Source: Melieria omissa (taxonomy: Eukaryota; Arthropoda; Insecta; Diptera; Ulidiidae). From it: a stretch of 64,000 bases of DNA. Positions 55,001 to 64,000 of this stretch are shown here, piece after piece. A model generated the notes under the pieces. It saw only the letters and a list, made by a program, of their open reading frames with translations, made no database searches and was not told where the DNA came from. The DNA lies in NCBI GenBank assembly GCA_963971225.1, contig OZ020269.1, positions 37,345,264 through 37,409,263 of the forward strand. The letters run 5' to 3'. Both the position numbers and the translations under genes were made by a program. Within the stretch, counting starts at the first letter, position 1; every line of letters begins with the position of its first letter.

Positions 55001-58000
55001 ACGCGAGGAAGTGTGACACAAACTATCTGATGCCCAACATGCTTACCTAAAGGGTAGGTCAACGGAGACGGCCCCCAATGAGGTAGTACGAACAGTGGAA
55101 AGGTCACTGGAGTATAAGCAGTACACACTGGCAGCCTTCATGGACATAGAAGGTGCCTTTAATAACATAAAGATGAATGCGATAGAGGAATCGCTGGTAA
55201 ACCTTGGAGTTAACATACAGGTACGCAGCTGGGTTACTGCAATGCTCCAATCGAGGGTGGTAAGCGCGACGCTCGGAAACACCCACCTCACAAAATTTGT
55301 AAGCAGGGGTACACCACAGGGGGGGTACTGTCGCCTCTACTGTGGGTTTGTCCCATCGACGACACTTTAACAGATCTTAACCAGAGAGGAATTAAAACGG
55401 TTGCGTATGCTGACGACGTGGTCTTAATGGCATCAGGAATGTGCCCTGACGTGATTAGTGGAATCCTTCAGGGTGGCCTGGATAGGTTAACTGCTTGGTG
55501 CACGGGACGTGGACTAAGCATTAACCCTAGCAAAACTGAACTGATGCTGTTTACCACTCGTACTAAGAGACCAACTTTTAGACGACCTCATCTTGCGAAA
55601 ATAACACTACCCCTTTCGTCCAGTGCCAGATATCTCGGGGTAATTCTAGACCCTAAGCTGAACTGGAGGCTTAACATAAAGCACAGAATAAATAAAGCAG
55701 GTTTTCACTATACTCCTGCAGGAAAATGATAGGGAGGAGGTGGGGCCTCCGACCAAGTTTAATGATATGGATGTTCATGATGGTTGTACGTCCAATACTA
55801 TCATACGGAGCTCTGGTCTGGTGGAAAGCCCTCAGGATGGAATACAACACTACCAAACTCGGTAGACTGCAAAGAGCAGCTTGTACCGGAACTACGGGAG
55901 CGATTAGATCCTGCCCTGGAGAGGCGCTAAACGTGCTGACGCACCTGCTCGCCGTCGATCTGCATATTATGAAGGCCGCAACGCTCAGTGCTCTGAGACT
56001 GAGAGAAACAGGTTGCTGGAAGGACAGACCGTATGGCCACGGCAGTCTTTTATCACAAGGGCAAAGGTGCCTACCTACAACGATGGATTATGCAATTCCT
56101 ACCATGGTCTTTGGGAGAAATTATGATATCCGTACCCCCTCTCGTCTAGAATGGAAGAGAGGGAACATCCTAAATAACCTGGGTCCACAATCTATACTGA
56201 TGGCTCCAAAATGGAATGCGGAGTAGGGGTGGGAGTTTTCTCCGAACATCTAAAGATAAACGTGTCTTTCCGCCTCCCCAACACAGCAAGCGTTTTCCAG
56301 GCGGAAGTGCTCGCTATTAGAGAAGCGTGCAGGATGGCATTGATGGACACATCTTATCAAAGGCACATAACAATACTTTCCGACAGCCTAGCTACGGTCA
56401 AGGCACTGGAATCGTCGACTCTATCGTCAAAACTAGTGCGGGAATGCGGGAATCTCCTGATAGAGCTAGCTCAGCGGTTCAGAGTTACCCTGATATGGGT
56501 GCCAGGGCACAACAACATTGACGGGAACGAAAGAGCCGATGAGCTGGCTCGAAGAGGCTCCGCTCTTGATGAGAGCGAGGCGCTGACGGTTCCCGCCCCA
56601 ATGGGCTCTATCAAGAACGGGGTCTCGAAGGACTTCCTCGCCAAAGCCAACACTAGATGGCAGAGGACGGAATCCTACAAGATCAGCAGATCACTGTGGC
56701 CAACATACGATAAGAATAGGACCGCGGAGCTCTTGAACAAAGGCCGACGGGATGTGGCAAGACTGACGGCAGTCATCACTGGCCACTGGCCCATTGGAGA
56801 GCACGCGGCAAAAATGGGGATCCCATACAACACCAGCTGCCACAGCTGTGAAAACCCGGATTAGAAAGAAACCGTTCACCATTTTCTCTGCGCCTGTCCG
56901 GCCTTAGCAAGAAGGAGATGGAAAACGCTGGGAAAACCGATATTTCAAAGTTTCGAAGAGATAGCGAAGTGCAGCGTAAACTCACTACTCTCGTTCATTA
57001 ACCTCTCGGACTGGATATAAAGATATGTACGGATAAATACATATAAGTCCAGATGACACCACACAATATACCTTAGGGTACCTACCGGCAATAGTGGTAT
57101 CAAACCGGCGCTAACGCGCTAATTGGATGTTGGAGCATCGCCACTTGAACCAACCAACCAACCAACCGCACAGCAATGAATCTTAGTACGAACGTACTAT
57201 TTTCCCTTTCGACAGAGGGTAGTGCGGGTATTGAACAAGGGGACGTGGAGTAAGTTGAAATGATAAAAATTGGTTTTTGAAATTGGCATGGTTCAAGCGC
57301 AATCCATTTCTTTACTGAAACATAGCAGCAACATCGCTGGTTTGTGGACCTCTATTGCGTTAATCAGTAACTTTTTCTCTTCCTTTAGTTGGTTTTCTTC
57401 GTCAATTTCCATTGTTATAGATTCACCATATTAAAAAACCAAATGCTGTGCGAAACGAAGTTCGCCGGGTCAGCTAGTTTAAAAAACTAGAAACTAGTTT
57501 CAAAACTATTTAGCATATATTAACATACAATAATCGGTGGTCCGTATAACCGATGTTTTTATACTTATAAGTACATATTTAATGCAGTGGGCTGGGTTTG
57601 TACGCAAGAATTCTACGCTTCGTTCATTCTCGATTTACGTATATCCGAGAAAACTGTATGTATGTATATACCATAACTCACGTCAACGACTGTCGTACGT
57701 TTGTTTTCAATTCTGCTGCCCATAGTAATTTCTTTTATTTATCATATCGTAGCAATCAACAGAAACCAGACAAATGTGTGTGTAAATATTATAGATATGT
57801 GCGCAGGAAAAATGTTTGTTAAAAGCAAATAGTTTACCAAGTTCAAAAAAATATTAAAGGAAGCGCCATTACACACACGCCAAAATAAAAAGTTATGACG
57901 TTACTAATCTGTAATTCGATTTGTTACTAATCTGTGATTTGAATTTATTGACAGTTTTGTCGCGGTGTTCATACTAAAGAGATGTCTTGAGTAAGCGAAT

Positions 58001-60886
58001 ACGCGTATCTGCAGTATCTGCTTATGTCATCGTTATATTCAAACTATTCCAAGTATCATTTTAAGAAGAATCCACTTAGGACTGTGAATCCACTTAGGAA
58101 TGTGAAGTGCTGCGTGCTGCACTTGCAATCTGTCCAAAGTAAAATGCAGTTGGAGATCAGCTGCTCATGATAGTTAAGATTGAAAAAATTAAAGTTGGTC
58201 ATGTTATATTTGTAGTGAAAAATTAGGCACAAAGTAAAATCACAAATGTTATATACGACTAGTTTTTAATGAAAACCTACCCGTCTTTAAATAAGACCAT
58301 TTTGTTACAATAAACTTTTTTACGAGTTAAATGCATGGTGCATTAAAATAGTACAATTAGTTTAAGTTTCTGCAAGCGCAACTACAGTGACGAACAATAG
58401 TATTGACACAGCAACGATTGTTCAATAAAACAGCAAATTTCAGATAAACAAAGCATAAAATTCATTAATTTTAAATGTCAACTTATGCATTTATATCACC
58501 TTCATTGCAGGACATAACACATTTACATACTACTTCTTATATTTAGAAGAAATAAGCAAACATGTACTTCATAGTCGGTTTTGGCATGGACAAAAGTATT
58601 GGCACACTTACTTATAAACTAAAGAAACATTATGTTATGGCATGATTAATACTTTGTAGCATAACTCATTCTCTTCCATACTCCGTTAGGTCTTGTAGGC
58701 ATTGATTTTTAAAATTTTTGATAATGTCTGCTCCTACATTTTGCCATTCTAGTGAAAGGATATTTATTAGTTGGCTTTTATACGTTATATTGTGCCTTCG
58801 AGCCCGTCTTTCCAATTCATTCCAAAGGTGTTTGACGGGATTTAGATCGGGTGATTGTGGCGGATGTGGTACAATATGTGGAACATTGTATATAAGCCAC
58901 ATACGGACGTCGAAAGCTGTGTTCTTAGGGTCATTAGCATGTTGAAAATAAAATATTATCTTTAAATTCAAATTTTCAATGCTTTATTTTTAATTCTCTT
59001 TAAGTATATTTGGGTATACGGTTTTGTTCATTATTTCGTCTACAAATACCAACTCTCCCACGCCCAATGCAGCCCTACAACCCCTATCTGATAGTAAAGT
59101 ATTGTTCCAAAAGTCTTCAGGTTTAGTTTTGTATTGCTGGGCATACTCTTTCTGCCTTTATCGATTTATAAGGCTGATGAAAGGTTTTCGCCTTGCTACC
59201 CTGGCTTTATACCCAGCACGGTACAGTACTTTTCGTACAGTTTTCGGGTGAACTTCCTTGTCGAATTCTTCCTTTGCCTCCGCTGCGAGTTGGGTGGACG
59301 GAATTTTTGCGTTTTTCTTAATTTTTCTTAGAATTTGAGCTTCTTCTCTAGCATTTAGCTTACGCGGTCGACCGCTGTGTTGTCTACTTGCGAACTTCGT
59401 TGTGGCACCAAACTGCTTATCAATGTATCGAATGGTAAATCGACTTCTTCCCATATTTCACTAATTTCAGCTTACGATTTACTGTGTTTATGCAAATAAA
59501 TAATGATTTTTTGCTCTGCTTCAGTTGGTTCTTTGTGTTTTCGGGCCATATTTTAGTTTTTATAAAATTTTTGCCACAAGCAGCCCACTTTCAAATGTAA
59601 AAAGGTGACAATAATAAGTAACGGTATCTACAAAATGACAGCTGGACATATTATTGGTAGTTGGAACAAAGTTAGAAATATTTATTGCATTGAAGTGTGC
59701 TGTGTCAATACTTTTGTCCATGCCAAAACCGACTATGAAATAAATTTGTCCTCTCAGCTGGAAATGGCAAACCTCTGAGAGTAAAAATTGCTTATGAAAA
59801 AGCTCCCAACCTGCCGTTCGCAACCGTAGAACTGTAGGTCCCTTCCACCCGCGTAAGAATTCACACGCGCAACACGGGTGATTGCGGGATGCTAGGACTT
59901 AGTCTCGCGTAAGCGGGCTGTCGTGCCAGTCAATTATTATTATTAAGACTACAATTTAACAAAATTGGTATTTTAGCTATGTAACTTTTTAATTTCGGAA
60001 AATTTCAAAAGAGAAAATGAAAGAGGATGAATCCCTCCCATTGCTAAGGAATTTATAGACTTTGCAAGCAAAGTTCGATGCAGTCAAACAATATCCCGTT
60101 TGAGGTATTTGTTTGAGGAATTTCACTTTTTCGGTGATTCTCGGCATTTGAATTTTATGATTTTGACGACTAAACACCTGATCGATAAAGAGCATTTACA
60201 AAAATACTTTTATACGTGCGTTCATATAACACAGTGCGTAAATGTATAAATATATGCGGTAGGTAAACTTATATGCTTAAATGAATACCCTTAGAATGTA
60301 AATTTTTTATGCCCTTCAATGAAGGTGATATAAATGAATAAGTTGACATTAAAAATTAATGAATTTTATGTTTTGTTTATCTGAAATTTGCTGTTTTATT
60401 AAACAATCGTTGCTGTGTCAATACTATTGTCTGTCACTGTACGTCCTCAAAATTTTTGCTTGTCGCTCTCCCATTTATTGCTGCGATTCAACTTCAGCTA
60501 AGCACATGCTACAGTTTCAGTTTCAGCAAAGATATTGTTTCCCGAACTGTGAAGACAGATAGATTTATTGGTATTTTCGCTGTGAAAGGGAGCTTCTCAT
60601 CGACGTCTTACTATGATTGCTGTAAAGCAAAAGTAAAGCAATAGTAAAAAGTACAATTAACTACTGCCAGTGAAAGAACGAATTCCACTTTGTTGTTTGT
60701 TCCACCTGCAACCGTAGATTATAGTTAAGTAAGCTTACTAGCATTGGTATGTATTGAAGTATACAAGTCTACGAGTATCATATGTATGTATGTGCGGAAG
60801 AGCTGTAACCTACCCACAAAATTAACTTGCTGTCGAAAATATTTTCGGTTCAAATCGTCCACATTGGAGAACACATTGTTTTGCAT
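40060..60886 (-). CDS. gem: CP2-family transcription factor (gemini/TFCP2-like), 11 exons
   Basis: A nuclear DNA-binding transcription factor. Coding exons, 5' to 3': 60886-60814 (tentative), 47554-47483 (tentative), 47304-46979, 46920-46821, 46762-46618, 45861-45343, 45200-45028, 44096-43901, 43851-43736, 40626-40552, 40453-40060. The product is about 730 residues. Around 205-450 is the CP2 DNA-binding domain (T-L-T-Y-L-N-Q-G-Q-S-Y-E-I; H-G-G-E-K-G-V-P-F-R; Q-I-K-V-F-K-L-K-G-A-D-R-K). Around 540-600 is a SAM domain (Q-W-L-T-H-H-R-L; D-D-L-I-Q-I-C-G). The end is a dimerisation region (A-P-R-L-T-I-F-V; G-P-S-N-V-H-V). The SAM domain separates it from grainyhead. All junctions from 47304 onward are GT-AG and in phase. 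The first exon starts M-Q-N-N-V-F-S-N and joins in phase, but as I read it exon 47483-47554 is one base short of staying open. Confidence 0.87.
41385..42937 (+). pseudogene. pogo-like transposase with C-terminal PHD finger, frame-broken
   Basis: It lies in a gemini intron on the opposite strand. First frame (41385-42062): a psq-type helix-turn-helix (Y-T-N-A-D-M-Q-L-A-I) and the first catalytic region N-C-D-E-T-G-L. Second (42037-42324): L-L-M-D-S-H-S-A-H. Third (42288-42632): L-Q-P-L-D-V-G-V-Y-K. Fourth (42629-42937): a Cys4-His-Cys3 PHD-like finger (C-C-T-I-C; W-I-Q-C-S-Y-C; H-I-E-C-L; C-D-V-C). Overlapping frames show small shifts, with some residues lost near 42270. CACGATATTACC repeats flank it (41338, 43085-43130), but no clean inverted ends were found. 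Confidence 0.8.
43085..43135 (+). repeat. Short ATCACGATATTACC repeats
   Basis: Three copies of ATCACGAxxTTACC follow the pogo-like gene. One more lies before it at 41338 and a diverged one near 43303. All run in the same direction. They may be subterminal repeats of the transposon. Confidence 0.4.
44362..44592 (+). CDS. Small membrane-protein-like frame nested in a gemini intron
   Basis: 76 codons opposite in strand to gemini, inside the 44097-45027 intron. A hydrophobic segment (V-S-V-L-V-I-C-E-L-C-V-S-V-L-L-L) follows a basic N terminus. A polar stretch S-T-S-K-E-L-Q-K and a second hydrophobic patch come next. A donor-like GTGTATGT follows T-T-T-T-G-C-A-G at 44573, so it may be a spliced exon. 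No family is recognised; chance is the alternative. Confidence 0.3.
   Translation: MLQGKPNRVSVLVICELCVSVLLLTYLITFALNSQSQSTSKELQKSYNECEILLNLNVELGFCCGVMILLQVYVCT
47860..47933 (-). mobile_element. hAT-type terminus, partner end not found
   Basis: The minus strand reads CAGTGGCGCACACAGGATTT from 47933, in the style of hAT ends, followed by G-rich sequence. I could not identify the opposite inverted end or an 8-bp duplication. Confidence 0.4.
48061..48403 (+). repeat. Tandem 21-bp array, left arm
   Basis: About 17 degenerate units of ATTTCAGAAAGCGTAAATTCA. Because 21 is a multiple of three, one frame reads as a heptad peptide N-F-R-K-R-K-x over 48004-48264, which I take as a by-product and not a gene. 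Confidence 0.92.
48500..48952 (-). pseudogene. DDE transposase C-terminal half
   Basis: 150 codons with V-I-V-C-D-N-A-P-C-H-S (second Asp), L-G-P-Y-S-P and H-P-I-E-N-I-W-S-K (final Glu). I count 29 residues between that Asp and Glu, shorter than the 34 or more usual in Tc1/mariner. The helix-turn-helix and first-Asp regions are missing; their place is taken by the repeat array. Confidence 0.75.
49036..49372 (-). repeat. Tandem 21-bp array, right arm
   Basis: The same unit in reverse orientation (GCTTTCTGAAATTGAATTTA), about 16 copies, so the two arrays can pair as a long hairpin. Confidence 0.92.
49693..50404. mobile_element. MITE sharing a TTAA with the array element
   Basis: Inverted ends GGCAGGTTCTCACCTTGTGG between TTAA at 49689-49692 and 50405-50408. 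Noncoding; the small frames at 49685-50009 overlap without recognisable products. TTAA could also be read as TA plus one base of the ends. Confidence 0.85.
50409..50919. other. Gemini intron sequence, no gene
   Basis: Short frames on both strands without known motifs. No terminal repeats were seen. Confidence 0.3.
51169..53465 (+). pseudogene. LINE ORF1, split by a MITE and frame-damaged
   Basis: It starts M-S-T-P-K-T-Q-A-S-E with a charged K-R-R-K-D-S-D-K region. The frame is damaged near 51297. It reaches R-Y-K-Q, where the MITE enters; the sequence rejoins as Y-Q-S-A-L-A-I-L-G at 52680. The well-preserved C-terminal part (52779-53465) has W-L-K-L-I-P-A-S-E and W-Q-V-I-K-A-E, resembling the DUF4780 region of insect LINE ORF1 proteins. 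Confidence 0.75.
51462..52678. mobile_element. TA-flanked MITE with TTCGGTTGTGGGCA repeats
   Basis: TA at 51460-51461 and 52679-52680. The ends begin GGGGAATGGTTCCGGTTGTG and GGGTAAAAGGTTCGGTTGTG. The TTCGGTTGTGGGCA motif occurs at least twice near each end (51470, 51670, 52275, 52295, 52640, 52655). No transposase. Confidence 0.85.
53470..57020 (+). pseudogene. LINE ORF2: endonuclease, RT, RNase H, multiply broken
   Basis: Endonuclease: V-N-L-Q-H-S-K near 53490 and G-C-D-A-N-A-R-H near 53810, with L-F-D-L-D damage near 54075. RT: K-S-P-G-P-D-G-I, F-R-P-I-S-L-T-S, F-M-D-I-E-G-A-F-N, R-G-T-P-Q-G-G and Y-A-D-D-V-V-L-M. RNase H: T-D-G-S-K near 56200 and L-S-D-S-L-A-T. The C-terminal H-H-F-L-C-A-C-P lies after a TAG at 56862. 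At least six stops or shifts separate the pieces. Confidence 0.88.
57173..57478 (+). mobile_element. Probable Helitron 3' terminus
   Basis: The sequence GCGAAACGAAGTTCGCCGGG forms a short hairpin and is followed by TCAGCTAGT at 57470-57478, the hairpin plus C-T-A-G-T end typical of Helitrons. The 5' end could not be placed; the start given is only the edge of the LINE. Confidence 0.5.
57479..58384. other. Gemini intron sequence, no gene
   Basis: AT-rich, with two small overlapping plus-strand frames at 57537-57822 lacking known motifs. Confidence 0.3.
58666..59553 (-). pseudogene. Tc1 transposase, catalytic residues lost
   Basis: The ATG at 59553 opens M-A-R-K-H-K-E-P-T with a stop soon after. 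59454-59158 holds the helix-turn-helix part (G-R-P-R-K-L-N-A-R-E-E; K-T-V-R-K-V-L). 58971-58666 holds the end of the DDE domain. There, F-Q-H-A-N-D-P-K has Ala where the Asp of x-D-N-D-P-K should be, and P-V-K-H-L-W has Lys where Glu is expected. The first-Asp region appears deleted. Confidence 0.85.
59740..59945 (+). mobile_element. SINE- or LINE-tail-like insertion ending in (ATT)n
   Basis: It contains ACCTCTGAGAGTAAAAATTG and AGCTCCCAACCTGCCGTTCG, and ends CAGTCAATTATTATTATTAA. This layout is common in tephritid repeats, from general knowledge. Boundaries and target duplication are not resolved. Confidence 0.45.
60442..60813. other. Sequence downstream of the gemini first coding exon
   Basis: First-intron sequence of gemini next to the donor GTAGGT at 60812. 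No gene or repeat boundary was seen. Confidence 0.35.
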
Positions 60887-61500
60887 TTCTCACGAATTTC
60901 AATGAGGTACTGCTTGAGGAACCGAGCTGCAGCACGTTTCGATGTGGTAGATGCGGAGTTGTTTACTTTCGTATTCCGCCTTGCAGTTGAAGGGACATAA
61001 ACCAGTTCGCGTATGTGACAGCAAGCAAACGATGAAAAACACGTGTACGGCTTTATGTGCTGCTGTTCCAAAGGCGATAAACTTTGTTGTCCTGTGTCCT
61101 GTTCATTCGCGTTGTGGATTGCTCACCTACTTCCCATACAGTCTGCAATGTTACTGGTATTGTAAGGAGCTATAATACTTGTATGTACGAGCTGAACTAA
61201 TTAGCTGCCCAATGGCTGTGCAAACGGTTTTACAGAAGTAAGCAGCACGGAAAACACAGAGGCAGAAGTGTGTAGTTTACTTTTACACATTTATGTACGC
61301 ACGTCTGTTAATACACATATTAGGTGCATACGATCATCCTCTATTTAAATCATAAGTTCGTTATTAAATAAATATGTCTGCGGCTTTGCATTGAAACGCA
61401 ATTCTCCTTTAACTTTGCACTCGGTGTTCGTATAAATATATTTCGATTTAGCTTGTCGACGGGTAAACGTGATTAGCGCTGGGGAAAGATCTGTACCAAA
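60887..61500 (-). promoter_or_regulatory. gem: Putative 5' UTR and promoter region of gemini
   Basis: If the exon at 60814-60886 is real, the upstream sequence holds the leader. A 73-codon frame (61071-60850) in another frame overlaps the start. A TATA-like TATTTATACG lies near 61431 on the minus strand. Low confidence. Confidence 0.25.
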
Positions 61501-62860
61501 AACACACAGACCGTATTAAACTAATTTCAGCTACTATACACATGTCAGTAGTGATTTTCCTAATTACTCGCACAGACACTCGAGGATGTCACATAACTGA
61601 GCGGCCGCAATCGCGCACAAACACAAGCACTACGCACACATTATCGCCGAAGCTGATCCGAAAATTGCCCTTTGCCTTTATACTTATTATTTGGGTTCTC
61701 ACTTGCCCTGTCGGGCCTGGGACAACTGGTTCCCAAAATTCATTGATTTTCTAACTGGTTTTTTGTAAATCAATTGGACAACTTGTTGCCTAAGCAGCTG
61801 TTAGCGCATGCAGAAGGCAGTCAGTGCGCGTGTAATCGTCCACGTTCTGAACGTTCATAGGCGAAAAGAGCAGAGGAAAATGAGAAAGACGAAGCAAAAG
61901 TGAAATAATCAACAAACAGCTTCAATGAAGAAGAAATAATTTATATATTGAATTGTACATTAGATGTTAGAATTATCGTTAAGTATATAAAAGTATATTT
62001 AAATTATAGAAACTCTTTTGTTACAGAGTTTAATTACCAATTAGCAAAATCGAATGTAATTAGTTGCAAGAATTCCGGCTGACGACATTTGTCATAGTCG
62101 TATGTTCTAATTTGTATAAATTAATGTCAATAAAGAACAACTAACTAAGTAATCAACAAAACACTGTTAGGTCTGATCATATGATACTTTTGTTAAAACG
62201 ACGACATAAAAATTTGTGCATTTTTTTAACGTGTTTCTATGTTTCTATGACTCGAAGCTCGCGCGATTTGCATGTTTTGCTTTGAATGACTTCAGTTGGA
62301 ATTTTGCGAACTTGCGTAAAGCCAGTGATGAACTGGTGGTAATGAACTTCATCACTGTTAAAGCAACGAATTGAAGCAAAAGCAAGAGGTATTTATTAAT
62401 TAATTTCTTTGTTTTTTAATTATTAATTGAATAATCAATTTATTATATTAATTGTAGGCGCAGTAGTGACGACGATATTTTATTGATTCAGGCCTCAAAG
62501 AGTTTCGGCAGTCCACGTTCATTTTTTCTTAGAAATGCAATTGTTTGGTGCACGTATATTTTGTTTTTCATTCGGGATGCATTTTTGTTGTTTTAAAAAT
62601 ATTTTTAAAATAAAATTAATATTTTAAAATTTCATTGTTTTATTTTCATTTATAAAATTCGACTGGTTAGAAAACTAAGCCAGAATAAACTACTTTGAAA
62701 CTACTTGCTTCGCAACTGGTTTAGAAACTGTTTTACTTAGGACTGAATTTTGATTAGTTGCAAATGGGTGCATACAGGGACAATTGACTGTCGCCTAGGA
62801 CATCGCCATGTTAAAAAGGTGAGTTTGCTCCAAGGAACCGAATCGGTTCAGAAGTCAGAT
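61501..62860. other. Intergenic AT-rich stretch
   Basis: No convincing gene. Related CTAACTGGTT/ACTGGTTAGAAA motifs in both directions near 61755 and 62660 hint at a decayed inverted-repeat element. Confidence 0.3.
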
Positions 62861-62918
62861 ATGACTGATAAGCAACAAGTTGAAAAATTACATTCGGACC
62901 TGTCCGAATTCCTAGAGG
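62861..62918 (+). CDS. Possible first coding exon of a plus-strand host gene
   Basis: ATG at 62861 opens M-T-D-K-Q-Q-V-E-K-L-H-S-D-L-S-E-F-L-E, a well-formed helical peptide, followed by the donor GTATGT at 62919. Upstream, a short ATG-TTA-AAA-AG|GTGAGT at 62808-62822 could be another exon end. It would continue beyond the window if real. No family assigned. Confidence 0.3.
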
Positions 62919-63475
62919 GTATGTAAACTACATATACGTACATACCAAGCTCAATATTTTGGCTCTCACAGCAATAATGCTCTATAAAGAAGAGAGTAAA
63001 ATTTTAACAATCAACTTAGTCTTGGCCTTAATGTTTATATAATACTGCGACTAACTCGCACTTGGGGAGTGAAGCTTATCTTAAATTTTGCGACTCATGT
63101 TTACTTTCTCATATAGCGAATAGTAGGCGGTACGTTTAAAAACGAACTCTTGAGAAAACGCAACAGATACGACCGACTGCTAACAAGTGGCAATCTGTCT
63201 GATATGAGTTGAGCTACTCTTTGCTTTTAAGTTGTCTCAAATGCCTGAGTGAGCGTTTCCTCAATTTATCTCTCTAATTTCGACTAACTCCCAATATTGC
63301 GACGCTCGGAATGTTGATGTTATAACTTTTTTCAGAAAGTCTTGTGCATGGTACTATAAAAGGTATGGCAGATAGGGAGAGAACTTTTTAAGTATTGTGG
63401 AATGTCAATGAAAAATGCCAAAAACTTTGTATGTTTATGAATGTGCGATAGGTTGCACAAAATGAATTTTCACAA
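62919..63475. other. Unassigned stretch before the pogo-like MITE
   Basis: AT-rich; intronic if the exon at 62861 is real. No repeat boundary was seen. Confidence 0.3.
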
Positions 63476-63477
63476 TA

Positions 63478-64000
63478 CAGTGGACGTCCAGTATAACGAA
63501 CTTCCCATTTAACGAATTTTCTATGGCCGTACGTTAAGGCCACATTTTTTCCATTGATGGTTCTTTATTACGACCAAAAGTGAAATTCGCTATTCGATAT
63601 AAGGAATATTTATGTTGTTTGTTGTTTTTATTCACATTCTTTACAATAACAATGAATAGTTGGTTTCGTCAAGTGAACGGTACCTCAATTGTTTTTGTTA
63701 CGTTAAAACATTCAAATTTCCGTCAAGTTAGTTAATGTTCACAGGATTTGTTTTGCGTTCGGTCGGCTTTTTTCTTTTAAAAATAAAAATTGCAATAATC
63801 AATCAAGAGAAATTGCCAAACAGAAAACTTTACTTGCGGTACAGAGGCAATCGCGCATCGAAGACTTTTTCTCTGTACACACATAGCCATATTTGTATTA
63901 TGAAAATGCTGGAGTAAAACAAGATATTTGTTTAACCCTAATCCGTCGTTCGGGTGATTTTTCACCCATTTTCAACTTTGAGATGCTATAACTTTGTTAT
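63478..64000. mobile_element. pogo/Tigger-like MITE, copy 2, cut by window end
   Basis: It starts CAGTGGACGTCCAGTATAAC after TA at 63476-63477 and aligns with 9196-10000 along its left half. A piggyBac-type end begins at 63936 within it. Confidence 0.85.
63936..64000 (+). mobile_element. piggyBac-type element, left end only
   Basis: After TTAA at 63932-63935 the sequence reads CCCTAATCCGTCG and then a GGGTGATTTTTCACCC palindrome. This matches the end-plus-palindrome pattern of the other TTAA elements here. The rest is beyond the window. Confidence 0.6.

Larger units (their letters stand above)
50927..57165 (+). mobile_element. LOA/R1-type LINE, full length but decayed
   Basis: Flanked by a 7-bp duplication CGCACAG (50920-50926, 57166-57172). 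The 3' end is a run of CCAA repeats. It has a GC-rich 5' region, ORF1, an endonuclease, RT and RNase H. It is interrupted in ORF1 by the MITE at 51462-52678. The same LINE group as the fragments at 36463 and 39265. Confidence 0.88.
58385..60439 (-). mobile_element. Tc1-like transposon with long inverted ends
   Basis: TA at 58383-58384 and 60440-60441. Inverted ends start CAGTGACGAACAATAGTATT versus CAGTGACAGACAATAGTATT and match for about 120 bp. It carries a broken Tc1 transposase and a SINE-like insertion at about 59740-59945. Confidence 0.92.

Noticed and set aside
59830..59935. Hairpin-rich stretch that might be a tRNA gene
   Set aside because: I could not find the conserved A and B box layout or a cloverleaf. 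It reads better as the tail of a SINE-like insertion.

Overview
The window looks like dipteran nuclear DNA, probably a tephritid-type fruit fly. The evidence is: an odorant receptor gene with insect-style phase-0 introns; a CP2/gemini transcription factor gene with long introns; Drosophila-like copia and mauritiana-type mariner elements; AT-rich intergenic DNA; and a 3' repeat tail ending in (ATT)n like those common in tephritids. The species assignment is inference. Nothing here is prokaryotic.

Layout. Positions 1-11945 are one non-LTR retrotransposon on the minus strand, broken apart by nested insertions: a mariner (56-1342), a hAT relic carrying a Harbinger-type MITE (1538-3016), and a 7.1 kb unclassified terminal-inverted-repeat element (3257-10353). 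That last element itself holds a complete copia (3340-8502) and a pogo-like MITE with a small piggyBac-type element inside it. A foldback MITE, a possible host first exon (12622-12763) and a Tc1-type relic follow. Positions 13816-25915 hold three copies of one Ty3/gypsy family: an LTR-flanked copy lacking protease, RT and RNase H; a nearly full minus-strand copy; and a plus-strand copy joined head-to-head to the second. Positions 26000-30900 hold a Harbinger relic, a Tigger-like element with a nested foldback, and a decayed piggyBac.

Host genes. A three-exon odorant receptor gene lies on the minus strand (31594-35756). Its last intron is swollen by a 2.7 kb hAT element that contains two more transposons. 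The gemini/CP2 gene also lies on the minus strand. Ten coding exons between 40060 and 47554, plus a plausible first coding exon at 60814-60886, give a DNA-binding domain, a SAM domain and a C-terminal dimerisation domain. Its introns host a pogo-like transposase with a PHD finger, a Tc1/IS630-like element flanked by inverted arrays of 21-bp repeats, a MITE, a 6.2 kb LINE with a MITE in its ORF1, a Helitron end and a Tc1 element. The right edge has a candidate plus-strand host exon and a second copy of the pogo-like MITE.

Most coding potential is transposon-derived and decayed. Target-site duplications and exact rejoining of interrupted reading frames allowed much of the nesting order to be read directly. 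No RNA genes or CRISPR arrays were seen.
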